Assembly: GCA_904390925.1 (NCBI GenBank) | Contig: CAJFMB010000005.1 | Span: 1-60,841, forward strand | DNA: 60,841 bases | Reading direction: 5' to 3' | DNA from: an uncultured Subdoligranulum sp. | GTDB taxonomy: Bacteria; Bacillota; Clostridia; Oscillospirales; Ruminococcaceae | Shown: one piece after another, positions 33,816-41,727 of the stretch | Numbering within the stretch: position 1 is the stretch's first letter | How the letters are laid out: the number at the start of each line of letters is the position of its first letter | Translations under genes and position numbers: made by a program | The notes under the pieces: generated by a model | Databases searched by the model: none | What the model was told of the DNA's origin: nothing | Seen by the model: only the letters and a program-made list of their open reading frames with translations

Positions 33816-35495
33816 TCAGGTGTGGTGATACTCGTTGCCCAGCGCCTCGAGGATACGGGGGCTGGATTCCCGGGTATCGGTCATGCGGACGGCATTGCGC
33901 AGCGGCAAAACGGCCCGCGGGCTGACCGACAGCTCGTCGATGCCGATGGCCAGGAAGGTCTCGGTCAGGGTCAGGTCGGCGCCCAGCTCACCGCAGATGC
34001 CCACCCAGATGCCGTTTTTGTGGGCGTTGTCGGCCACCAGTTTCAGCAGGCGGAGCAGTGCCGGATGATGCGGGTCATAGAAGCGGCCCAGGTCATTGTT
34101 CTGCCGGTCACAGGCCAGCGTGTACTGGGTCAGGTCGTTGGTGCCGCAGCTGAAGAAATCCACTTCCTTGGCCAGGCGGTCGGACATGATGGCGGCCGCG
34201 GGGGTCTCGATCATGATGCCGATCTGCACATCGTCACTGTAGGGAATGCCCTCTGCCTTGAGCTCGTTTTTGACATTCTCACAGATCTTTTTGGCTTCCC
34301 GGACTTCCCAGACGCTGGTGACCATGGGGAACATGATGCCCAGTTTGCCGTAGGCCGACGCCCGGTAGAGGGCGCGCAGCTGGGTCTTGAAAAACTCCGG
34401 ACGGGTCAGACTGATGCGCAAAGCGCGCATGCCCATGGCGGGGTTTTCCTCCTTGGGCAGGTTGAAGTAGCCGATCTGCTTGTCGGCGCCGATGTCGCAG
34501 GTACGGATGATGACTTCCTTGTCCTCCATGTCGGACAGCACCTGCTTGTAAGCCTCGAACTGCTCGTCCTCGGTGGGATAATCCTTGCTGTTGAGGTAGA
34601 GGAATTCGCTGCGGAACAGACCGATGCCGCCGCCGTCGTTGACCTGCACGGCATGCACGTCATCGGGGCTGCCGATGTTGCAGTAGATGCGGATGCTCTT
34701 GCCGTCCTTGGTGATGTTGGGCTGGCCTTTCAGCGATTCCAGCAGCCGCTGCAGGCGCAGTTCCTTTTCCCGCTTTTTCAGCAGGTGATCGCGGGTCATG
34801 TCGTCGGGGTCGATGACCACGTTGCCAGTGCTGCCGTCAATGATGACCGGGCGGCCCTCATATTCCGGCTTCAGCGCGTTGCCCACGCCCACAATGGCGG
34901 GAATGCCCATGGTGCGGGCCAGAATGGCAGTGTGGCTGGACCCGGACCCGCCGGCGGTGATGAAGCCCAGAATCTTTTCCTTGTCCAGCTGGACCGTCTC
35001 GGACGGGGCCAGATCGTCGGCAGCCAGAATGACCGGCACCTCGGAGGCGATGCCGCCTGCCACCACGCCGCACAGAATGCCCAAAATCCGGTTGGACACA
35101 TCCTTCACGTCGGCGGCGCGGGCCTGCATGTAGCTGTCGTCCATCGAGGCGAACATGTCGGCAAACTGGGCGGCCACATCGGTCACGGCAGCTTCGGCGT
35201 TGTTCTTTTCCTCCTTGATCTTGGCCTCGATGGCTTCCTCGTAGTCCAGGTCCTCCGCCATCATCTGGTGGGTCTCAAACAGCATGGCAGCCTCGTCACC
35301 GGCCTCGGCGCGGGCCTTTTCCGCCAGCTCGCCCAGCTGCTCGATGGCAGCGGTCTGGGCGCCCTTGAACCGGCTCCACTCGGCGTCGGTATCCTCCACC
35401 TGATAGCGGGTGATGGTGGTTTTTGCACGATGGTAGAAGTACAGGGGACCAACCCCCACACCGGACGATACACCCTTGCCCTGAATGGTGATCAT
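33816..35495 (-). CDS. ptsI: Phosphoenolpyruvate-protein phosphotransferase (PTS enzyme I)
   Basis: Takes phosphate from PEP and passes it to HPr, feeding all PTS sugar uptake, including TreP here. 559 residues: an HPr-binding N-terminal part, the phosphohistidine loop GGSGSSHTAILARTMGIPAI, DGSTGNVVIDPD, then the PEP-binding barrel (GIGLFRSEFLYLN, GIMIETPAAA, FFSCGTNDLTQYTLACDR, GICGELGAD). The ATG at 35495 has AAGGAGA upstream. ptsH lies upstream, with a 153-base gap that contains a large inverted repeat. Confidence 0.97.
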   Translation of the reverse strand: MITIQGKGVSSGVGVGPLYFYHRAKTTITRYQVEDTDAEWSRFKGAQTAAIEQLGELAEKARAEAGDEAAMLFETHQMMAEDLDYEEAIEAKIKEEKNNAEAAVTDVAAQFADMFASMDDSYMQARAADVKDVSNRILGILCGVVAGGIASEVPVILAADDLAPSETVQLDKEKILGFITAGGSGSSHTAILARTMGIPAIVGVGNALKPEYEGRPVIIDGSTGNVVIDPDDMTRDHLLKKREKELRLQRLLESLKGQPNITKDGKSIRIYCNIGSPDDVHAVQVNDGGGIGLFRSEFLYLNSKDYPTEDEQFEAYKQVLSDMEDKEVIIRTCDIGADKQIGYFNLPKEENPAMGMRALRISLTRPEFFKTQLRALYRASAYGKLGIMFPMVTSVWEVREAKKICENVKNELKAEGIPYSDDVQIGIMIETPAAAIMSDRLAKEVDFFSCGTNDLTQYTLACDRQNNDLGRFYDPHHPALLRLLKLVADNAHKNGIWVGICGELGADLTLTETFLAIGIDELSVSPRAVLPLRNAVRMTDTRESSPRILEALGNEYHHT

Positions 35496-35543
35496 AATAC
35501 TCTCTCCTTCATGATTGCTTCTGTCAACACAGGGGGCATTACA

Positions 35544-35614
35544 CAAAACAGCGACTGCCGGCGGCCGCTGCGCCATAAACAGGCGGTATCAGTCGGCGGG
35601 CAGTCGCTGTTTTG
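35544..35614 (-). promoter_or_regulatory. Terminator-like inverted repeat between ptsH and ptsI
   Basis: CAAAACAGCGACTGCC (35544-35559) and its exact complement GGCAGTCGCTGTTTTG (35599-35614), 39 bases apart. Leftward the stem ends in CTGTTTTGTG, so it may act as a partial terminator or an mRNA processing or stabilising element. Confidence 0.6.
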
Positions 35615-35648
35615 CATTCAAATCAGCATTTCGGCCAATCGCCCTGGA

Positions 35649-35906
35649 TTACAGATGCTCTTTGAAGAACTGTTCCAGTGCGGGAGCCGCGGTCTCCTCA
35701 TCGGGACCATCCACGGTGACAGTGACCGTGTCGCCGCACTTGACGCCCATGCCCATCAGGGCCATCAGCTTCAGGGCATTGACAGAGGCATCGCCCTTGG
35801 TGATGGTGATGGTGCTCTGGTACTTCTTGCATTCCTTGACCAGCAGTCCGGCGGGACGGGCATGGATGCCGACCGCCTCCTGGATGGTATACTCAAACTG
35901 TTTCAT
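35649..35906 (-). CDS. ptsH: Phosphocarrier protein HPr
   Basis: 85-residue PTS carrier. The active His15 lies in GIHARPAGLL. Aligned without gaps to Bacillus HPr, the regulatory Ser46 position is Lys46 (SVNALKLMALMGMGV), so HPr kinase control at this residue is not expected. The C-terminal helix is ALEQFFKEHL. The ATG at 35906 follows GGGAGG by nine bases. It is the first gene of the ptsH-ptsI unit under a near-consensus promoter. Confidence 0.96.
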   Translation of the reverse strand: MKQFEYTIQEAVGIHARPAGLLVKECKKYQSTITITKGDASVNALKLMALMGMGVKCGDTVTVTVDGPDEETAAPALEQFFKEHL

Positions 35907-35965
35907 AGTATGCGACCTCCCAATCATCGACCCGGCAACAGCGGGCCAGACTTCGTTACACAGCT

Positions 35966-35994
35966 ATAGTACCATTTTCCACGCGCATCGTCAA
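35966..35994 (-). promoter_or_regulatory. Promoter of ptsH-ptsI
   Basis: Minus strand TTGACG (35989-35994), 17-bp spacer, TACTAT (35966-35971). The stretch from here to 36166 shows no other convincing signal. Confidence 0.8.
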
Positions 35995-36166
35995 CTGAAA
36001 AACGAAGGAAATTGTTCGCTTCTTTGTGCATTGATACAAAAATCGATCCTGCTTTCTCCAAAACGACAGCAAAATGCGCGGTAATTTCCGGAAAGACGGA
36101 TTTTTTCTGCCAAAATAGGGTGCATTTTTTGTACTGGGAAAAGAAAATTCCTCCATCCGGCGGGCT

Positions 36167-36958
36167 TCACAGCGGCTGTTCCCGGTCCAGCTGCTCCAAA
36201 AATGCGGCCAGGGTGTCCTCCGGGCGGGGCGTGTGGTTGGCATAGCGCTGGAGCAGTTCCGGCGCGGCGCTCTGCATGATGTAGGGGTGCCCCACCAGGT
36301 CCAGCATGGCCACGTCGTTGTAATTGTCGCCGAAAGCCATCACGTTTTCCGGCTGCATGCCCAGCGCCCGGCAGAGCGCCTGCACGCCGGTGCCCTTGTT
36401 GGCCAGGGTGGTGTCGATCCATTTGGGACCTGCAACGGCACAGTTGGCGGCCTTCCAGCGGGGGACGAACCGTTCCGCGTAGGGGTTCACCCCCTCGTCA
36501 ATGTAGACCGATACCTTGACGATCTCCTCGGGGATCCGGGCCGGGTCGTCAATCAGGGTGTAGTTGTTGCCGATGAAGGCGATCCGCTCCACCATGCCGC
36601 GGCCCCGGCTCATCAGGTAGCTGGTGTTCTCGCCGGAAAGCATCACCTCGCCCTTGCCGTCGCTGTCGTTCCAGAAATCCCAGGCAATGGCCTCCGCCAG
36701 CTGCCGGGGCATGGGGGTCTTGGCAATGACCTTGCCGCCGTCAAACAGCACGGCGCCGTTCTCGCACAGAAAGACACAGTGTTCTGCCACCGGGGCAAAC
36801 AGTTTGCGCTCGCTGGTGTACTGGCGGCCGCTGGCCGGGCAGAACCGGATGCCGTGGGCAGCCAGCGCCCGGATCTGGTCAAAAATTTCGCCTTCCAGCC
36901 ATTTCTTGCCGTATTGCAGCAGCGTGCCGTCCAGGTCGCTGCATACCATCTGAATCAT
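36167..36958 (-). CDS. HAD-superfamily Cof-type phosphatase
   Basis: 263 residues. Motif I is MVCSDLDGTLLQYGKKW, motif II lies near FCPASGRQYTSE, and motifs III/IV are KGTGVQALCRALGM and VMAFGDNYNDVAMLDLVGHP. A type IIB cap occupies about residues 85-190. Likely a sugar-phosphate or nucleotide phosphatase; substrate unknown. The ATG at 36958 has AAAGGAG upstream. It is divergent from the gamma-carbonic anhydrase gene, with back-to-back promoters. Confidence 0.9.
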   Translation of the reverse strand: MIQMVCSDLDGTLLQYGKKWLEGEIFDQIRALAAHGIRFCPASGRQYTSERKLFAPVAEHCVFLCENGAVLFDGGKVIAKTPMPRQLAEAIAWDFWNDSDGKGEVMLSGENTSYLMSRGRGMVERIAFIGNNYTLIDDPARIPEEIVKVSVYIDEGVNPYAERFVPRWKAANCAVAGPKWIDTTLANKGTGVQALCRALGMQPENVMAFGDNYNDVAMLDLVGHPYIMQSAAPELLQRYANHTPRPEDTLAAFLEQLDREQPL

Positions 36959-37008
36959 ACAATCCCGCTCCTTTGTGCCGGCAGTCTGGCCGGCGGTGTC
37001 CTTCCGAA

Positions 37009-37036
37009 TTGTACCACAGCCCCTGTGGGCGTGCAA
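37009..37036 (-). promoter_or_regulatory. Promoter of the HAD phosphatase gene
   Basis: Minus strand TTGCAC (37031-37036), 16-bp spacer, TACAAT (37009-37014). Confidence 0.65.
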
Positions 37037-37046
37037 GGCGGGGGGA

Positions 37047-37075
37047 TTGGCAATCCGGCGGCGCCGGTGTACAAT
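37047..37075 (+). promoter_or_regulatory. Promoter of the gamma-carbonic anhydrase gene
   Basis: TTGGCA (37047-37052), 17-bp spacer, TACAAT (37070-37075). It is divergent from the HAD promoter. Confidence 0.75.
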
Positions 37076-37105
37076 GGAGACAGGATTTTATCGGGGGGAA
37101 AGAAT

Positions 37106-37648
37106 ATGGCATTGTGCAAGGCTTTTGCGGGAAAGGCCCCGCAGCTGGACCATCCGGCCTTTGTGGCGGAAAACGCGGTCCTGATCGGGGATGTGCGGCT
37201 GGAGCCCGACTCCAGTGTCTTTTACGGGGCGGTGCTGCGGGCCGACCATGACACCATCACGGTGGGGCAGGGCAGCAATGTGCAGGACAATGCGGTACTG
37301 CACACCGAGGCCGGCCACCCCCTGACCATCGGCAGGGATGTCACGGTGGGACACAGCGCGGTGGTGCACGGCTGCACGGTGGAGGACGGCGCCCTGATCG
37401 GCATGCACGCCACGGTGCTCAATGACGCGGTGGTGGGGGACGGCAGCATTGTGGCCGCCGGCGCCCTGGTCACCGAGGGCTTTGTGGTGCCGCCCCGCAG
37501 TGTGGTCATGGGGGTGCCCGCCAAGGTCCGGGGCGACATCCGGCCGGAACAGCTGGAAACCAACCTGGCCAACACCACCGGCTATGTGGACTGTGCCAGA
37601 GCCCACGCCGCCGCGCCGCTGCTGAACCCCGAAACCCTGGAAAAATAA
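37106..37648 (+). CDS. Gamma-carbonic anhydrase family protein
   Basis: 180 residues forming a left-handed beta-helix of hexapeptide repeats (AVLIGDVRLEPDSSVFYGAV, then ITVGQGSNVQDNAVLHTEAG). The three metal-ligand His of gamma-carbonic anhydrases are in place: His66, His83 and His88 (VGHSAVVHGCTVEDG). Many family members interconvert CO2 and bicarbonate, while others are inactive; activity cannot be judged here. The ATG at 37106 is preceded by GGGGGGAAAG. Confidence 0.93.
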   Translation: MALCKAFAGKAPQLDHPAFVAENAVLIGDVRLEPDSSVFYGAVLRADHDTITVGQGSNVQDNAVLHTEAGHPLTIGRDVTVGHSAVVHGCTVEDGALIGMHATVLNDAVVGDGSIVAAGALVTEGFVVPPRSVVMGVPAKVRGDIRPEQLETNLANTTGYVDCARAHAAAPLLNPETLEK

Positions 37649-37655
37649 GGCGAAA

Positions 37656-37687
37656 CAATGCCGCCGGTCCTCTGACCGGCGGCATTG
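37656..37687. terminator. Bidirectional terminator, gamma-carbonic anhydrase / degV
   Basis: CAATGCCGCCGGTC (37656-37669) pairs perfectly with GACCGGCGGCATTG (37674-37687), loop CTCT. T-runs are short. Confidence 0.68.
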
Positions 37688-37717
37688 CCGCTTATTATAG
37701 GAAGAAAAGGGGCTGCA

Positions 37718-38605
37718 TCAGTCCTTGCGTTCGTCGCCCCAGAAGAAGAGCGCCACCGTGCCGGGGCCGGTATGGCAGCCGATGGTGGTGCCGATGGGAT
37801 TGATCTCCACCCTGCCCTTCAGATGGGGGAACCTGGCTTCCACCATGTCGGCCAGGGCTTTGGCATCCTCCGGGCAGGCGGAATGGGAGATATAGCACTT
37901 GCCGGAATAGTCCAGCCCGGCGTCGGCATGCTCCACCATCATTTTCAGGCATTCCTCCATGGCGCGCTTTTTGCCGCGGCATTTTTTGCGGGGAATCAGC
38001 CGGCCCTGGTTGTCCACATTCAGCAGCGGGCAGATTTTCAGCGCGGTGCCGAACCAGCCCGCCGCCTTGGTGATGCGCCCGCCCTTGACAAAGAAGGTCA
38101 GGTCGCTGGAGAAAAACCAGTGATGCACCTTCAGGCGGTTGTCCATCGCCCACTGGTAGACCTCGTCGATGGATTTGCCCTCATCCCGCAGGTCGGCCAG
38201 CTTGTCCATGAACAGCCCGGTGCCGGAGGAGGCGGACAGCGAATCCACAATATAGATCTTGCGGTCGGGGAACTGTTCGGCCAGTTCTTGCCGGGCAATG
38301 TTGGCCGAGTTGGACACGCCGGAAATGCCGCTGGACAGGCACAGATGCAGAATGTCCAGCCCCTGTTCCAGAAACGGGGTGAAATAGGCGATGAACTCGT
38401 CGGCGTTCAGCTGGGAGGTCTTGGTCTCGGCGCCGTTCACCATGGCGGCATAGAACTGGTCCAGCGGCATCGACTGGCCCAGGTCATCGGTATGCTGCAC
38501 GTTGTCCAGCATGTAGTGGAAACAGGCATAGCGGATGTCCCTGGCCCGGAAATGTTCGACCGACAGGTCGGCGGTGGAGCAGCAGCTGAGAATATAGTTT
38601 GCCAT
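37718..38605 (-). CDS. DegV family protein (second copy)
   Basis: 295 residues. Like other DegV proteins it binds a fatty acid: MANYILSCCSTADLSVEHF at the N-terminus, the T-S-Q loop as ETKTSQLNADEFIAYF, LHLCLSSGISGVSNSANIA, YIVDSLSASSGTGLFMDKLA, then FFVKGGRITKAAGWFGTALK and TTIGCHTGPGTVALFFWG. It differs clearly from the copy at 13724-14578, so the two may handle different fatty acids. The ATG at 38605 is behind AAAGAGG. Confidence 0.92.
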   Translation of the reverse strand: MANYILSCCSTADLSVEHFRARDIRYACFHYMLDNVQHTDDLGQSMPLDQFYAAMVNGAETKTSQLNADEFIAYFTPFLEQGLDILHLCLSSGISGVSNSANIARQELAEQFPDRKIYIVDSLSASSGTGLFMDKLADLRDEGKSIDEVYQWAMDNRLKVHHWFFSSDLTFFVKGGRITKAAGWFGTALKICPLLNVDNQGRLIPRKKCRGKKRAMEECLKMMVEHADAGLDYSGKCYISHSACPEDAKALADMVEARFPHLKGRVEINPIGTTIGCHTGPGTVALFFWGDERKD

Positions 38606-38668
38606 ACAGGTACCTCTTTCCCCGGCGGGGTGCCGGGCAGATTTTGCGGGGTGCGAATCCTGACGGAA

Positions 38669-38677
38669 AGTATACCA
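38669..38677 (-). promoter_or_regulatory. Extended -10 promoter of the second degV
   Basis: Minus strand TGGTATACT. The -35 is poor. The rest of the 435-base gap to 39040 holds two GC-rich inverted repeats (GCTGCCG/CGGCAGC at 38827-38847; CGCCGGA/TCCGGCG at 38871-38901) and the legB promoter. Confidence 0.5.
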
Positions 38678-38902
38678 CAATCCGGGGCGGGTCTGCCAGA
38701 GCTGCCCCGCCGGACAGGATTCGGTCTGAAACCATTGTATCAGGTTTGTGCCCGGCAAACGCTGCCGAAACAGATTTTCCGCAGTTCAGATAAAAAACAG
38801 ATGTGAAATTTGTGCACAGCGCCAAAGCTGCCGAAAGGCCCGGCAGCGGGGTCAAATTGCTTCTGCCGCCCGCCGGAAAGCGATCCTTGCAGCGTCCGGC
38901 GG

Positions 38903-38931
38903 TTGAAATACAGGGCAAAATCGGTTATACT
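38903..38931 (+). promoter_or_regulatory. Promoter of the legB glycan operon
   Basis: TTGAAA (38903-38908), 17-bp spacer, TATACT (38926-38931). The leader is about 100 bases. No other promoter is evident until after 47225. Confidence 0.78.
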
Positions 38932-39040
38932 GATTTGTAACTCAAATGCAACTTTCTACCGAATGATTCTGAATAAATACGGAACCCGGCTGCCCCGGCC
39001 CCCGGCGGCGCCCCGCTCCGCAGCAAAGGAGAACTGCAAC

Positions 39041-40024
39041 ATGGCACATACCGTAATGGTGACCGGCGCCGACGGCTTTATCGGCAGCCACCTGACCGAG
39101 GAACTGGTCAAAAAAGGGGAGAAGGTCCGCGCCTTCTGCCTGTACAACTCCTTCGGCTCCCTGGGCTGGATCGACACCCTGCCCCCCGAGATCAAAAACG
39201 AGATCGACGTTTTCATGGGCGACGTGCGCGACCCCAACGGCGTCCGCACCGCCATGCGCGGCCAGGAGCGGGTGTTCCATCTGGCGGCACTGATCGCCAT
39301 CCCCTTCTCCTACCACAGCCCCGACAGCTATGTGGACACCAACATCAAGGGCACGTTGAATGTGCTCAACGCCGCCCGGGAACTGGGCACCCAGCGGGTG
39401 CTGGTCACCTCCACCAGCGAGGTCTACGGCACTGCCCGCTATGTCCCCATTGACGAAAACCATCCCTTCCAGGGCCAGAGCCCCTACTCTGCCACCAAGA
39501 TCGGCGCCGACCGCCTGGCCGAGAGCTTCTACCGCAGCTTCGACCTGCCGGTGTCCATTGTGCGGCCCTTCAACACCTACGGTCCCCGCCAGTCTGGACG
39601 GGCCATCATCCCCACCATCATCACCCAGCTGCTGGCCGGCCAGACCGAACTGAAGCTGGGCAACCTGACCCCCACCCGGGACTTCAACTACGTCAAGGAC
39701 ACCGCCGCCGGCTTCATGGCCATTGCCGACTGCGACCAGGCCATCGGTCAGGAACTGAACATCGCCACCGGCGTCGAGCATTCCATCGGCGACCTGGCCA
39801 ACGAGCTGATCGCCCAGATCAACCCCGGCGCCCGCATTGTCTGCGAGGCCGAGCGCCTGCGCCCGGAAAAGAGCGAGGTCAACCGTCTGCTGGGCGACTC
39901 CACCAAGCTGCGCAAGATGACCGGCTGGGCGCCCAGGTACACCTTTGCCCAGGGTCTGGCCGAGACCATTGAATTCCTGCGCACCCACCTGGGCGACTAC
40001 AAGATCGGTCAGTATATTCTGTGA
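39041..40024 (+). CDS. legB: NAD-dependent 4,6-dehydratase, LegB type
   Basis: Extended-SDR enzyme that makes a 4-keto-6-deoxy nucleotide sugar, the first step to bacillosamine- or legionaminic-acid-type sugars. 327 residues: NAD-binding GADGFIG (9-15), GDVRDPNGVRTAM, HLAALIAIPFSYHSPDSYVD, catalytic Tyr149 and Lys153 (SPYSATKIGAD) with TSTSEVYG, VRPFNTYGPRQSGRAIIPTI and LGNLTPTRDFNYVKDTAAGF. The family match rests on memory of LegB proteins. None of the later pathway enzymes (LegC, NeuB) is in the window. Its stop overlaps the next start (TGATG), so it is coupled to the DUF2142 gene. Confidence 0.9.
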   Translation: MAHTVMVTGADGFIGSHLTEELVKKGEKVRAFCLYNSFGSLGWIDTLPPEIKNEIDVFMGDVRDPNGVRTAMRGQERVFHLAALIAIPFSYHSPDSYVDTNIKGTLNVLNAARELGTQRVLVTSTSEVYGTARYVPIDENHPFQGQSPYSATKIGADRLAESFYRSFDLPVSIVRPFNTYGPRQSGRAIIPTIITQLLAGQTELKLGNLTPTRDFNYVKDTAAGFMAIADCDQAIGQELNIATGVEHSIGDLANELIAQINPGARIVCEAERLRPEKSEVNRLLGDSTKLRKMTGWAPRYTFAQGLAETIEFLRTHLGDYKIGQYIL

Positions 40025-41676
40025 TGGCTATGCTTCAAAAACTGGCAAAAAAACCGGCAGCCCTGTGGGGGCTGGCGGGTCTGCTGGCCTGCCTGGCGGG
40101 GGTGGCCTGGGCCTACTACTGGCGGGTATTCTACTACCTGGACAGCCGGGTTTCGCCGGCCATTGTCACCGCCGGCTGCGTGCTGGCCTGCCTGGCTGCC
40201 GTGGCGGCGGCGGGTGTGCTGCATTACGGGCTGCGCAGCTTCACCGCCAAGGCCACGGCCTGCATTGCGGTCTGCGGTCTGTTGTTTGCCTTCGCCAATC
40301 CGCCGATGCAGACCCCCGACGAGTCGGAACATTTCCTGCGCACCTACGCCATCAGCATGGGCAGGTTTGACTTTGACGCCGAGCGGGGGTATCCCGACGA
40401 TGTGGCGGCTTTGTACAATGCTTTCCCCGGTGCCTGGGTCAATGCCCACACCTCCGCCGGTGCGGTGGAGGACGAGAAAACTGGCGAGACCAAGGTCTAC
40501 GACACCGCCGGCTATGCCCTGAAGCAGTACGGCGAGGACGGCCGCGTCGAGAGCGTGGCCGACAGCTTTGACGAATATCTGAATACCCCCGACATGACCC
40601 CGGTTAGCGAACCGGTCAGCTTTCTGGTGCTGCCCTTTCTGCCCGGGGCCATCGGCATGTTTGTGGCAAGACTTCTGGGCTTCGGAGCGCTGGGCTGTCT
40701 GTATGGCGGGCGCATCGCCAACCTGGCGGTCTACACGGTGCTGTGCTGGCTGGCGCTGCGCCGGGCGGAAAAATTCCGTCCCGCCTTTGTCTGTGTCATG
40801 CTGCTGCCGCTGTCGCTGTGGATGGGCGCCAGCCTGAGCTATGATGCGGCGCTGCTGGGCTGCTACTACCTGATGCTGGCCCAGCTGACCCGCCGCACCT
40901 GGACCACCCGGGACGCGGCTGTCTATGCCGCCGCCTGTGTCTGGGTCAATGTGGCCAAGCCCTACATCAATCTGCTGTGGGCATTTCTGCCGCTGATGCT
41001 GCTGCGGGAGGCGTTTTGTGCCCGCGGCCGCCGCTGGCACTGGACGGCCGGCATGCTGGCGGCCTCGCTGGCGGTGACCCGGCTGGTGGAATGGTACGGC
41101 GTTGCCTTCCGCGCCAATTACGGCGAGATCGGCCGCATGGGCGGCGGCGACGTGAACCAGCTGGAACAGCTGCTGTTCATTTTGAAAAATCCGCTGCGTT
41201 ACCTGGCGGTTTTGCTGGGTACACTGTACGAAAACGACTTTTTTGTGGGACAGCTGGGACTGTTCGGCTGGAAGGACCTGCCCATCACGCTGCTCAGCCT
41301 GACCGGGCCGGTGCTGCTGCTGACCGGCGCGGTGCTGTCCGCCGGCAAGGGCCAGTCCATCACCCGGCGCCGGACGGTGTCGCTGGCAGTGTTTGCCGCC
41401 GTCTATGCGGTGGGCATGATGACCGCCATGTATATCACCTACACGCCGGTGTCGATGGTGCGCATTGTGGGGCTTCAGACCCGGTATTTCCTGCCGGTTT
41501 TGCTGCTGGCTGCCATGCTGCTGGCCGTCCCGCTGCGCCGCACCCTGTCCGCCGGAATGACCCCGGCCAGGGCCGAGCGCTGGGCACTGCGGATCTTTGT
41601 GCCCTGCGCCGCCATCGGCGCCCTGCTGCTGTTCCAGCACTATTTCATCGGGCCCATTGCAACCATCCCGGCCTGA
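40024..41676 (+). CDS. DUF2142 polytopic membrane protein, GT-C-like
   Basis: 550 residues with about 11-12 membrane helices. The first outside loop has ANPPMQTPDESEHFLRTYA, the DUF2142 hallmark; an Asp-Glu in this loop is also where GT-C glycosyltransferases keep the catalytic acid. The C-terminal half has VGLQTRYFLPVLLLAAMLLA, another family feature (R-Y-x-x-P). It likely moves sugars from a lipid carrier onto a surface polymer; inference. It starts inside the legB stop codon. Confidence 0.82.
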   Translation: MAMLQKLAKKPAALWGLAGLLACLAGVAWAYYWRVFYYLDSRVSPAIVTAGCVLACLAAVAAAGVLHYGLRSFTAKATACIAVCGLLFAFANPPMQTPDESEHFLRTYAISMGRFDFDAERGYPDDVAALYNAFPGAWVNAHTSAGAVEDEKTGETKVYDTAGYALKQYGEDGRVESVADSFDEYLNTPDMTPVSEPVSFLVLPFLPGAIGMFVARLLGFGALGCLYGGRIANLAVYTVLCWLALRRAEKFRPAFVCVMLLPLSLWMGASLSYDAALLGCYYLMLAQLTRRTWTTRDAAVYAAACVWVNVAKPYINLLWAFLPLMLLREAFCARGRRWHWTAGMLAASLAVTRLVEWYGVAFRANYGEIGRMGGGDVNQLEQLLFILKNPLRYLAVLLGTLYENDFFVGQLGLFGWKDLPITLLSLTGPVLLLTGAVLSAGKGQSITRRRTVSLAVFAAVYAVGMMTAMYITYTPVSMVRIVGLQTRYFLPVLLLAAMLLAVPLRRTLSAGMTPARAERWALRIFVPCAAIGALLLFQHYFIGPIATIPA

Positions 41677-41727
41677 CGCGGCGGTGTTCCCGCCCGGCCG
41701 GATTTCGCCCCGAAAGGAGGCTTACCC

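Noticed and set aside
38827-38901. Two GC-rich inverted repeats before legB as a riboswitch
   Set aside because: They lie upstream of the predicted transcription start at about 38938, so they would not be in the legB mRNA.
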